Positions 35,667 to 43,929 of a stretch of DNA of 64,000 nt are shown in pieces (the stretch's first letter is position 1; each line of letters opens with the position of its first letter). The stretch lies in assembly GCF_024499015.1 (NCBI RefSeq), contig NZ_CP098604.1:930001-994000 (forward strand). The letters are read 5' to 3'. The DNA is from Xanthomonas hortorum pv. pelargonii. GTDB lineage: Bacteria > Pseudomonadota > Gammaproteobacteria > Xanthomonadales > Xanthomonadaceae. The position numbers were made by a program, and so were the translations under genes. Under the pieces are notes generated by a model. It was not told the origin of the DNA, ran no database searches, and worked only from the letters and a program-made list of their open reading frames with translations.

Positions 35667-35987
35667 GCAAACGGTCCTTGCGATCCTGGCAGGGAACTGA
35701 AGAAGTTAAAGAATCGCTATTTTGACATGGCTTGGATGCGCTGCGGCAGCCGTGGCCTGCCGGCAGTTAACCGGCCTTCGGCCCCGAATGGGCTGCCGAC
35801 CCGGGCCAAGCAGCCCCATTGACCCGACGGGTTCATCGACATGGCCGATCTGCAGCTTGGGCAAGGCCGGCTGCACATGCGAATGGCTGCAGACATTGCC
35901 GCTGCAGGATCGATCGCGCCGACCGACCACAGGAGCCAGGCAGTGATTGCCCGGCACCCCGCACCAGGCGGCGTGCCGGGTGAAGCA
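35667..35987. other. Gene-free spacer
   Basis: 321 bp between the start of the secreted protein gene and the end of the S9 peptidase gene. An AT-richer patch near 35700-35725 is the likely promoter of the minus-strand secreted protein. No further element was recognised. Confidence 0.4.
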
Positions 35988-38108
35988 TCACTGGCCGATA
36001 TGATGCTTAAGCCAGCTGTTGACGGTGTCGTGCCACAGCACGCTGTTGTCCGGCTTGAGCACCCAGTGGTTCTCGTCCGGGAAATACAGGAACTTGGAGT
36101 CGATGCCCTTGCGCTGCAGCGCGGTGAACGCAGCCAGGCCCTGCTCGACCGGGATGCGGAAATCCTGCTGGCCGTGGATCACCAGCATCGGCACTTTCCA
36201 CTTGTCCACATGCAGCACCGGGTTGAACTTCTCGTAACCGGCCGGGTTCTGCCACGGCGTGCCGCCGTTTTCCCATTCGCTGAACCACAGTTCCTCGGTG
36301 GCATAGCCCATGGTGCGGTTGTCGAAGACGCCGTCGTGATCGACGAGGCATTTCCACGGTTGGTTCCAGTTGCCGGCCATCCAATAGACCATGTAGCCGC
36401 CGTAGCTGGCACCCAGCGCGCAGGCCTTGTCGCCGTTGAGGAAGCCGTACTGCTTCTGCGCGGCAGTCCAACCCTTTTGCAGATCTTCCAGCGGGCGGTC
36501 GCCCCAATGCTGGCTGATCGCATCGGTGAAGTCTTGGCCATAACCGGTGGAGCCGTGGAAGTCGATCATCACCACCGCGTAGCCCTGGCCGGCATAGGTC
36601 TGCGGATTCCAGCGGTTGCTCCAGCCATTGCCGAAGCTGCCCTGCGGCCCGCCGTGGATCAGGAACGCCACCGGATAGGTCTTGCCTTCCTGATAGTTGT
36701 AGGGCTTGACCACGTAGCCATGCACGGTGTCGTTGTTCCAGCCCTTGAACTGGAACTGCTCATAGTCGCCGAACTGTACATCCGGCAGCAGCTCGCCGGC
36801 GCTTTGGGTAATCGCACGCAGGCCCTGGCCTTGCACGTCGCTGACAAATACCTGGTCGCCGCTCTCCAACGAATTGCGTGTAAACGCCAACGTGTTGCCG
36901 GCCAGCGTCGGCGCATGCACGCTGCCCTCGCCTACCAGCCTGGTCGCATCGCCGCTGGCAATATCGATCTTGAACAATGGGTGCTCGCCGAGGTCATCGG
37001 CGCTGGTGTAGAGGCTGGTGCCGTCATCGCTCAACACGATCTCGCCGGCCGAGCGGTCCCATTTGGGCGCGATCTCGCGGGTCTTGCCGCTGGCGACATC
37101 CATCGCGATCAGGCCGAAGCGGTCGGCCTCGAAACCGGGGCGTTTCATCGCGCGGTAGTACAGCGTCTTGCCATCGCTGCTGAACACCGGGCCGGCATCC
37201 CAGGCCGGGTTGGACGCGGTCAGATTGACCGGTGCGGACTTGCCGGCCGCATCCAGCCGATACAGATCGAAGTTGGTCTGCCACGGCTCGTCGTTGCCGG
37301 TGGGCTTGGCAACGGCCTTTGCATTCTTGCTCGCCTCGGGGCCATGCGGCTGCGGCACGCGCACGCTGGCCACCACGCTGCTGCCATCGGGCGACCAGGT
37401 GTAATCGTCATTGCCGCCGAACGGCTTGGACGGCGCATCGCCGGCCAGCGTGGCGCTGATCGCCGAGGCACCGATCACCGCTTTGGCGCCGGCGGCAGGC
37501 AGGTCTGCGACGAACAGCGTGTTGCGGCGGCCGTCGTTCCAGGTGTCCCAATGCCGCACGAACAACTGGTCGTACACCACGCCGCTGGCCTTGGCGTTCT
37601 TGACGCTGGCGAGCTTGGTCTTGGTGCAGCCCAGATCCGAGCCGCAGTCCTGGAACACGCCGGCACTGAAGGCAATGCGCTTGCCATCGGGCGAGAGCCT
37701 GTAGCTGTCCACGTCCACCGCAAACGCGGTGAGTTGCTGCGGGGTGCCGCCGGTCAGCGGTTGCGCGTACAGCTGCTGGGTGCCGGATCTGCTGCTGAGG
37801 AAATACACGGTCTTGCCATCCGGCGACAGCGCCGGGCTGTTGACGTTCCAGCCTTCCGGAGTCAGCCGCTTGGGCGGCGCTGCATCGCGGGTCCGCAGAT
37901 TGCGCATCCACAGGCCGGTGGCCGGCTTGCCGTTGCTGCTCTTGGCCTGCCGCTTGGCAAATACCAGCACGCTGCCATCGGGGCTGAGCGTGGGTGCGGA
38001 CACACGGTCCAACGCCACCATGTCGCGCACATCGAAACCGCGCGCGGCAGCAAGACTTGGCAAGGCGGTCAACAGACACAGGGGCAGCACGGCGTAACGA
38101 AGCTTCAT
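35988..38108 (-). CDS. S9 prolyl oligopeptidase-family secreted peptidase
   Basis: 706 residues with a Sec signal peptide (MKLRYAVLPLCLLTALPSLA). A beta-propeller-like N-terminal part holds repeated LSPDG and WSPDG motifs (about 40-430), followed by the alpha/beta-hydrolase peptidase domain. Nucleophile S568 lies in LGASYGGYMVYWMAG; VAFLIHGGPQGSFGNGW is upstream, and HGQQDFRIPVEQG with the Asp and NHWVLKP with the His complete the triad. It resembles periplasmic dipeptidyl or acylaminoacyl peptidases (PF00326). ATG 38108 starts the signal peptide; an upstream extension has no such support. Monocistronic. Confidence 0.93.
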   Translation of the reverse strand: MKLRYAVLPLCLLTALPSLAAARGFDVRDMVALDRVSAPTLSPDGSVLVFAKRQAKSSNGKPATGLWMRNLRTRDAAPPKRLTPEGWNVNSPALSPDGKTVYFLSSRSGTQQLYAQPLTGGTPQQLTAFAVDVDSYRLSPDGKRIAFSAGVFQDCGSDLGCTKTKLASVKNAKASGVVYDQLFVRHWDTWNDGRRNTLFVADLPAAGAKAVIGASAISATLAGDAPSKPFGGNDDYTWSPDGSSVVASVRVPQPHGPEASKNAKAVAKPTGNDEPWQTNFDLYRLDAAGKSAPVNLTASNPAWDAGPVFSSDGKTLYYRAMKRPGFEADRFGLIAMDVASGKTREIAPKWDRSAGEIVLSDDGTSLYTSADDLGEHPLFKIDIASGDATRLVGEGSVHAPTLAGNTLAFTRNSLESGDQVFVSDVQGQGLRAITQSAGELLPDVQFGDYEQFQFKGWNNDTVHGYVVKPYNYQEGKTYPVAFLIHGGPQGSFGNGWSNRWNPQTYAGQGYAVVMIDFHGSTGYGQDFTDAISQHWGDRPLEDLQKGWTAAQKQYGFLNGDKACALGASYGGYMVYWMAGNWNQPWKCLVDHDGVFDNRTMGYATEELWFSEWENGGTPWQNPAGYEKFNPVLHVDKWKVPMLVIHGQQDFRIPVEQGLAAFTALQRKGIDSKFLYFPDENHWVLKPDNSVLWHDTVNSWLKHHIGQ

Positions 38109-38474
38109 CGAGAGTTCCCGCAACGGCAAAACGTCGATGGTAGGCGTTGCCGTAGCGAGCGCGCAAAGGCTTGCGGTTGGGTCTGCCTGTGTGGCCGTGT
38201 GTGCACGCCGGGGCAGCTGGAAAAATGCGCAGCTTGCGACACGTGTAACGTAGAACGTGCTGCATTGAAGCAAATCTTGCGGCCGCATCGGCGTGCCATC
38301 GGCCAGGGCGCAGCTTGCAAACTGCGCAGAAGATGCAGGCGGCTGGTCGTCGATCGTACTGTGCGTGCAGCGCGCAGCCAATGTGGCGCCGGTCAACCGG
38401 CACCACATAATGTCTTATCGCCCCGCTGCTACCCACGCGGTTTTTATAGCGCAGTGATACTCCGCTTCAATACA
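38109..38474. other. Gene-free spacer upstream of the S9 peptidase
   Basis: 366 bp. It should carry the promoter of the minus-strand S9 peptidase and the 3' end of the outer-membrane protein gene that precedes it. No terminator hairpin with a T-run, promoter pair or repeat was recognised. Confidence 0.4.
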
Positions 38475-39320
38475 TCAGAAGCGGTGCGACATCCCCACAT
38501 ACACCTGCGCGTCCGGGGTGCGGTCGTTGAGGCCGAAGTTGGCGCCCACATCCAGTTGCAACAGCGGGTTGATCAGATACGCAGCCGCGATGTCGGCCGA
38601 ATACTGTTCGATGGTTTCGGCGGGGTCGCGATTGATCGAGGACCACACTTCCACCGCCATCGACAACTTCGCGGTGAGCGGATGCGCCAGGTTGATCGCA
38701 TTGACGATGGCGACATGGTTGCCGCTTCCATCGCTGTCGGCCAGCCAATCCACCTCCGGCCCGAGGGTCAGCGAGAAACTATTGGGCAACACGAAATTGA
38801 TCGGCAATGCGACGCCGCCTTCCCACTCGTCGTTGCCCAGGCCGGTACGCGCAGTCGGTGCCTTGACGAACGGCAGCAACGCCACGCTGGCGGTGTCGCT
38901 TTCGTAGAAACGCGCCTTCATCCGTAGAAAGATATCGCCGCCGCCACTCAGGCTGCTGCGTGCACCGGTAGCGCGATCGGTGGTCTTGACCTGCAGCTGC
39001 GGCGCCCAGTTGAGCTGCAGATCGATGCGGTCGCTGACGCCGTACTTGAGCGTGGGATTGGTGAAATAGGAGGTTTCGATGCGCGTGCCGGGCTGGCTAT
39101 CGCGGGTGTAGCTGCCAATGTCGGTTTCCAGCTGCCAGGCGCCGGTGGGCACGGTGCAGGTGGAATTGGCCTTGGTCGGGCGATCGGTACACAGCGCCGC
39201 CTCGGTGGCGTCTTGTGCCTGTGCCTGCAGCGCCAGGCTGCACAGCACGCCGGTCAGTGCGATGGCCAGCAACGGTGCGCGTTGTGCGCGGGTGGAGCGC
39301 TTGGAGATAGCAGTCAGCAT
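38475..39320 (-). CDS. Outer-membrane beta-barrel protein (phenol-degradation MetA/transporter-like)
   Basis: 281 residues. A long signal peptide (about 1-40, ending LALQAQAQD) is followed by alternating beta strands typical of an outer-membrane channel: TDRPTKANSTCTVPTGAWQL, YGVSDRIDLQLNWAP, SLTLGPEVDWLAD, and a C-terminal phenylalanine in VYVGMSHRF as needed for BAM insertion. It resembles the putative MetA-pathway phenol degradation/transporter family. Substrate unknown. ATG 39320 was chosen for the signal peptide. Confidence 0.8.
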   Translation of the reverse strand: MLTAISKRSTRAQRAPLLAIALTGVLCSLALQAQAQDATEAALCTDRPTKANSTCTVPTGAWQLETDIGSYTRDSQPGTRIETSYFTNPTLKYGVSDRIDLQLNWAPQLQVKTTDRATGARSSLSGGGDIFLRMKARFYESDTASVALLPFVKAPTARTGLGNDEWEGGVALPINFVLPNSFSLTLGPEVDWLADSDGSGNHVAIVNAINLAHPLTAKLSMAVEVWSSINRDPAETIEQYSADIAAAYLINPLLQLDVGANFGLNDRTPDAQVYVGMSHRF

Positions 39321-39865
39321 TGCAGTGGTTCCATGGCAAGACGCTGGACAGATCGTGTGAACGGTCAGCGTTAGGGAGGGGGAAATGCACGTGGAGGTAG
39401 AACGACTGCATGGCCGCCGACGGGCGACGTCCTGCCAATCGATCTTATAGGCGTCTGCAGGCCCGTAGGGGCCAACCATGACAAAAGCGACCGCAACCGC
39501 AAGCCGATGTTGCACAGCGTGATGTGAGTAACACTTTCACTGACATCCATCGCAGCGTGACGCGGTGCGAGAACCTGCGTCGCGGGGTGTCATCGGGATA
39601 GATCGTGGCATGCAGTAGCCGTGGCGCACCATTCGTGCGGGAGACGGCACGATACGGAGCAGCGGCATAAAGTCGCTATGCATGGCGCCTGTGTAGCGCG
39701 TAAAGCCAACGCAAAGACGACGGAAGACCGAAGCGGCGCATCTCGCCGCGCGTGCGGCGCAGCGGCACTGGATCGCAACGCCACAACGAAAAACGGACAC
39801 GCATCCAGCGATGCGTGTCCGTCGGGATGAGGCGTGCAAGCGCATGCCTCAATGCTGCATCACGC
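39321..39865. other. Gene-free spacer between outer-membrane protein gene and OPT transporter gene
   Basis: 545 bp with no credible gene. It contains the terminator of the OPT gene (39788-39822) on its right side and must contain the promoter of the outer-membrane protein gene on its left. The middle shows short open frames in several directions without start signals or recognisable motifs. Confidence 0.5.
39788..39822 (-). terminator. Rho-independent terminator of the OPT transporter gene
   Basis: A 12-bp perfect stem, ACGGACACGCAT (39793-39804) with ATGCGTGTCCGT (39811-39822), and a 6-nt loop. On the minus strand five T follow. It lies 43 bp after the OPT stop, read leftward. Confidence 0.92.
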
Positions 39866-41836
39866 TCAGGCGCTCTGTTCGCCGTGCTTGCCGACGCGAT
39901 ACAGCAGCCAGCCGACCAGAGCCAGGATCGCCAGGCCGAACCACTGGTTGAGCTGCAAGGCGGCCGGCAACGCCAGCACATCGGCGCGGCTGGACAGCAC
40001 GATCGGCACCGCAATGGCGATCCCCATCAGCGCTTCGCCGGTGATCAGGCCGGCGGCGAACAGCACGCCTGGGCGATGCACGCGGTCGCGGCCGTCTTCG
40101 TCGTCGGCGCGGATCTTGTGGAAGCGTTCCACCAGGTGCGCGATCAGGCCACCGATGAAGATCGGCACCATCAGTTCCAACGGCAGATAGATACCGATCG
40201 CCGCGGCCAGCACCGGCACGCGGAAGCGCTTGCCGGTTTTCTTCAGCCATTCGTCCAGCGCGATGATCGCCGCGCCTACGCCGGCACCGATGGCGATCAT
40301 CGCCCACGGCAGCTCGCCGCCGAACAAGCCCTTGGCGACCGAGGCCATCAGCGTGGCCTGCGGTGCAGCGAGCGAGTTGGGATGCTGCGGGGTGGCCGGG
40401 CCGATACCGTACGCCTGCGCCAACAGGTTCAGCACCGGCGCCATGATCAGCGCGCAGGAGAACGCACCGATACCGAGCATCAGCTGCTGCTTCCATGGCG
40501 TGGCGCCGACCAGATAACCGGCTTTGAGATCCTGCAAATTGTCGCCGCCCACCGCCGCCGCGCAGCACACCACCGCACCGATCATGATCGCCGCCACCGC
40601 GCCCAGCGGCGCGCCGCCGATGCCGGCCGGCACCAGGCCGTCCTTGCCGAGCAGCAGCACCAGCACCGCCGAGGCGAATAGGATGGTGGAGATGGTGATG
40701 CCGGACACCGGATTGTTGGACGAGCCGATCAACCCGGCCAGATACCCGGACACCGACACGAACAGAAAGCCGGCCACGATCATGATGATGGTCATCGGGA
40801 TCGACACGTGCCATTGCTGCACGATCGCCTGATACAGGCCCAGCAGCGGCAAGGTGCACAGCACCAGCGCCACCAGCATCCACTTCATCGGCAGGTCGCG
40901 CTCGGTCTCGGCGACCACACCGCCACCGCTCTTGCGCGCGGCGGCAAAACCGCTCTTGACCCCGGACAACAACGATTTGCGCAGCGAGAACAGCGTCCAC
41001 ACTCCACCGATCAACATCGCGCCGACACCGAGATAACGGATCTTCGCGCCCCAGATGGCGAATGCCGCGTCGGCCGCCGGTGCATCGATCAGGCTCTGCG
41101 CCAATGCCGGATCCGAGCCCATGAAGAACTGCTGATACAGCGGGATGGCGATATGCCAGGACAGGATGGCGCCGGACAACACCACGATGCCGACATTCAA
41201 GCCGACGATGTACCCCACGCCCAGCAGCGCCGGCGACAGGTTGGTGCCCAGATACCCCACCAGCCGGCTGCTGCCCAGATATGTGGCCTGCGCCCAGGTA
41301 TCCGGGATCACCCGCAGGCCGCTGGCCGCCGCCAGCTTGACCAGCGCGCCGATGGCACCGGAGATGGCCAGGATCTTCAGACCCGGACCGGGGTTTGCAC
41401 CGGCCTTGAGCACTTCGGCCGCGGCCTTGCCTTCGGGGAACGGCAGCGGGTCTTCGACGATCATCGAGCGCCGCAACGGCACCGAGAACAGCACCCCGAG
41501 CAACCCGCCCATGCCGGCGATGCCGAGCACCCACCAGTATTTGAAGTCCGGCCAATAGCCCATGATCACCAGCGCGGGGATGGTGAAGATCACCCCGGCC
41601 GCGATCGACGACCCCGCCGAGGCACCGGTCTGGACGATGTTGTTTTCCAGAATGGTGCCGCCGCCGAGCAAGCGCAGCACGCCCATCGAGACGACCGCTG
41701 CCGGGATCGCGGTGGCGATGGTCAGGCCGGCAAACAGGCCCAGATAGGCATTGGCGGCCGAAAGCACCACCGCCAACACGATGGACAACACGACGGCACG
41801 AAAGGTGAGCTGGCGCGGTTGCGCGTCATCACTCAT
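39866..41836 (-). CDS. OPT-family oligopeptide transporter
   Basis: 656 residues with about 14-16 membrane spans. The start TFRAVVLSIVLAVVLSAANA, then YLGLFAGLTIATAIPAAVVS, is typical of bacterial OPT proteins, as are GGTILENNIVQTGASAGSSI and GDNLQDLKAGYLVGATPWKQ further on. Members carry oligopeptides or metal-chelate complexes by proton symport. ATG 41836 follows a GGGG-rich ribosome site; a longer frame would add a non-hydrophobic Arg-rich leader. It ends in a good terminator. Confidence 0.92.
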   Translation of the reverse strand: MSDDAQPRQLTFRAVVLSIVLAVVLSAANAYLGLFAGLTIATAIPAAVVSMGVLRLLGGGTILENNIVQTGASAGSSIAAGVIFTIPALVIMGYWPDFKYWWVLGIAGMGGLLGVLFSVPLRRSMIVEDPLPFPEGKAAAEVLKAGANPGPGLKILAISGAIGALVKLAAASGLRVIPDTWAQATYLGSSRLVGYLGTNLSPALLGVGYIVGLNVGIVVLSGAILSWHIAIPLYQQFFMGSDPALAQSLIDAPAADAAFAIWGAKIRYLGVGAMLIGGVWTLFSLRKSLLSGVKSGFAAARKSGGGVVAETERDLPMKWMLVALVLCTLPLLGLYQAIVQQWHVSIPMTIIMIVAGFLFVSVSGYLAGLIGSSNNPVSGITISTILFASAVLVLLLGKDGLVPAGIGGAPLGAVAAIMIGAVVCCAAAVGGDNLQDLKAGYLVGATPWKQQLMLGIGAFSCALIMAPVLNLLAQAYGIGPATPQHPNSLAAPQATLMASVAKGLFGGELPWAMIAIGAGVGAAIIALDEWLKKTGKRFRVPVLAAAIGIYLPLELMVPIFIGGLIAHLVERFHKIRADDEDGRDRVHRPGVLFAAGLITGEALMGIAIAVPIVLSSRADVLALPAALQLNQWFGLAILALVGWLLYRVGKHGEQSA

Positions 41837-42195
41837 GAGCAGTTCCCCTGTGGCAAAAAATCCGGACCACGCTAGCGCCTGTGCGCGGTTCCGTCCAGCT
41901 GCGTCGCGGCGTGACAGTGTGCGTGCTGTGGCGGTGGAGTGCACGGGCCTGCTGCTGGCAGCGCCGCCCCACGCTGGGAACGACCTGCACAGCGCGCTTA
42001 CTACGGCATGGATACGCCTGCGTCGACATCGGTTCGCCTTGAAAGAGCGTCATGTCGCAGCGATCACTACAATCGCGCCAACGCCGTGCGTCTATGGCAG
42101 CAGCATTCTCCGGCCCGGTTGCTTCGGCCCGACGCGATGAGCATCGCGACTCCCTCTCGTTCCTGACACGCACCTCCTACCGCAAGGCTTCCATC
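41837..42195. other. Divergent promoter region
   Basis: 359 bp between the OPT gene (leftward) and the small secreted protein gene (rightward). It must hold both promoters. No clear motif or repeat was recognised. Confidence 0.4.
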
Positions 42196-42726
42196 GTGAA
42201 ACATTCGCTAAGCACCGTTCTTTTCTCCGGCATGCTGATGCTGTCGCTGCAGCCATCCACTGCATTCGGCCAAGACCATTCTCCGCAAAGCGCAAAATGC
42301 CCGGAACCTGGCGCGGTCCACTACGACGCAGCCCACTACCGAGCGGTCGCCGATGTCGAGTTTCCTGCTGGAAGCGTTGCTTATGGAAGAGGCGATTGGG
42401 TCAGCACGAAGCAGCCCGATCAGGGTGTACCGATCAAGCTATCCTCGGTATTGTTCTACGGCAAGCAGCCGGGCAAATCCAAAACAGAATCCGAATCGGA
42501 GGGTGCGCTGGTCAATTGCACCTATGAATTGCGTAACCACAAGCAAGTGGATCTGGCTTACTTCGACCGAAGCACACCGAATCAGCAGCGCAACCTGATC
42601 GTCGTCCCCAAACGCCCCTCGCGCTGGCAGCTCGATCAAAAACCGCCAGCACCAACGCAGGATGCGTTCTACTCCTGCACACAGAGTACGAAGGACTGTG
42701 CGTTCGAACCGCGACGTCTGGAATGA
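42196..42726 (+). CDS. Secreted hypothetical protein (176 aa)
   Basis: 176 residues from GTG 42196. A signal peptide (HSLSTVLFSGMLMLSLQPST, cleavage after AFGQ near residue 25) leads a mature part that begins with a Cys-Pro (SAKCPEPGAVHYD). It holds two more cysteine regions (LVNCTYELRN; FYSCTQSTKDCAFEP), probably forming disulfides. The pattern is reminiscent of small secreted DUF3757-type proteins, but I am not certain. Base composition is lower in GC than its neighbours, which could mark recent acquisition or an orphan gene. It is convergent to the HDOD gene. Confidence 0.75.
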   Translation: MKHSLSTVLFSGMLMLSLQPSTAFGQDHSPQSAKCPEPGAVHYDAAHYRAVADVEFPAGSVAYGRGDWVSTKQPDQGVPIKLSSVLFYGKQPGKSKTESESEGALVNCTYELRNHKQVDLAYFDRSTPNQQRNLIVVPKRPSRWQLDQKPPAPTQDAFYSCTQSTKDCAFEPRRLE

Positions 42727-42763
42727 CCCGGCGGCACATCCGCACCGCCCTTGTTGATCGATA

Positions 42764-43582
42764 TCAGTGCAACAACTCGGCGAACGCGCGGTCGGCCTCA
42801 ATCACCTCCGGCAGCTCGGCGAACAACGCGTCCAGATCCACCGTGTCCATCAGTGGCCCGCGCGCCGATTCCAGTGCCGCCGGGATGTCGCCGTCGTGCG
42901 CGCGCAGTGCGTCAGACACATGCACGGCCTGGGCAAGCAGCAGCGGCATCAACGCGCCTTCCGGTGCGGCGGCCGGGCGGACCTGATAGGCGATGGCTTG
43001 CTGGATCACCGCAGGCAACTGCCAGCGACGCACCAGCTCGGCGCCCACTTCCGGGTAACCAAACCCCAACTGCAGGGTTTCTTCGGCCGCATGACCGGCA
43101 GAGGAAGTGTCGTGATTGATGCGGCTGGCGTATTCCGGCGCGCCGGACTGGATCAGCAACTCGCCGATGTTGTGCATCATGCCGCAGGTAAACGCGGTTT
43201 CCGGATCGAGCCCATGCTGGCGCGCCAGCAAGCGGCAGATGCCGGCCACGCCGAAACTGTGCCGCCAGAAGGCGTTGAGATCGAAACTGGGGCCGGCATG
43301 AAACGCACCGGTCATCGACGAGGCCAGCACCAACGTGCGCAGCGTGTTGAAACCCAACCGCATGGCCGCGTCTTCGACGCTGGTGGAATCGCGCAGGCCA
43401 TGGAAGCGCGCCGAATTGGCCAGCCGCAACACCTTGGCGGCGATCACCGGATCGCGCTCGATGGTGTGCGCCAACACATCGATGTTGGTGTTCGGATCAT
43501 CGAACTGACGAATCAGGTCCTGCGCCACCTTTGGCACCGTGGGCAAGGTATGCAACTGGTCAAACAAAACCTCCAACTTCAT
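42764..43582 (-). CDS. HDOD-domain signalling protein
   Basis: 272 residues. An HDOD domain (about 10-205) shows LPTVPKVAQDLIRQFDDPNT, IERDPVIAAKVLRLANSARF, and later FTCGMMHNIGELLI. The metal-binding His-Asp pair of true HD phosphohydrolases is replaced by His-Asn (MHNIG), so it is probably a binding or scaffold protein rather than a cyclic-di-GMP phosphodiesterase. HDOD proteins act in signalling, chemotaxis and pathogenicity circuits in xanthomonads. ATG 43582 starts at the domain; upstream codons lack support. Confidence 0.9.
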   Translation of the reverse strand: MKLEVLFDQLHTLPTVPKVAQDLIRQFDDPNTNIDVLAHTIERDPVIAAKVLRLANSARFHGLRDSTSVEDAAMRLGFNTLRTLVLASSMTGAFHAGPSFDLNAFWRHSFGVAGICRLLARQHGLDPETAFTCGMMHNIGELLIQSGAPEYASRINHDTSSAGHAAEETLQLGFGYPEVGAELVRRWQLPAVIQQAIAYQVRPAAAPEGALMPLLLAQAVHVSDALRAHDGDIPAALESARGPLMDTVDLDALFAELPEVIEADRAFAELLH

Positions 43583-43929
43583 GATCGCCTCGTGGGAAAG
43601 AAATGGGTCAGCGCAACTGCGCCCGCCATGGTGTCGTACAGGCCGCTTGAAAGTCACTAGGCCGCTGCATGCCCTGGCGTGACCACGCCATCGCCATCGC
43701 TGGGCGCCAAGCCACAGCGCCATTGGATTTTGCGCGCCTGCGCAGGGCGCTGCGCGTCGCGCATGGAACACTGCAACGCCACAGCGAACACAGCGCCATG
43801 CGGCGATGCTGGCAGCTGGGCAATGTGGTCGAGGACGGCGACAACTGCAGATGATGGATGCCGATAGACCTGGTCTGGAATCGTGACCGCAATGCGATGC
43901 CGGTGTTGGTCGATTTTGCCGGCAAATAC
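43583..43929. other. Gene-free spacer between the HDOD gene and dnaE2
   Basis: 347 bp. It contains the end of the dnaE2 transcript and the promoter side of the minus-strand HDOD gene. GCGC-rich short dyads occur near 43730-43760, but no T-run terminator or clear promoter was found. Confidence 0.4.

Noticed and set aside
35841..38927. About 1000-codon plus-strand frame opposite the S9 peptidase
   Set aside because: Antisense shadow with no domain; the S9 gene has its complete triad.
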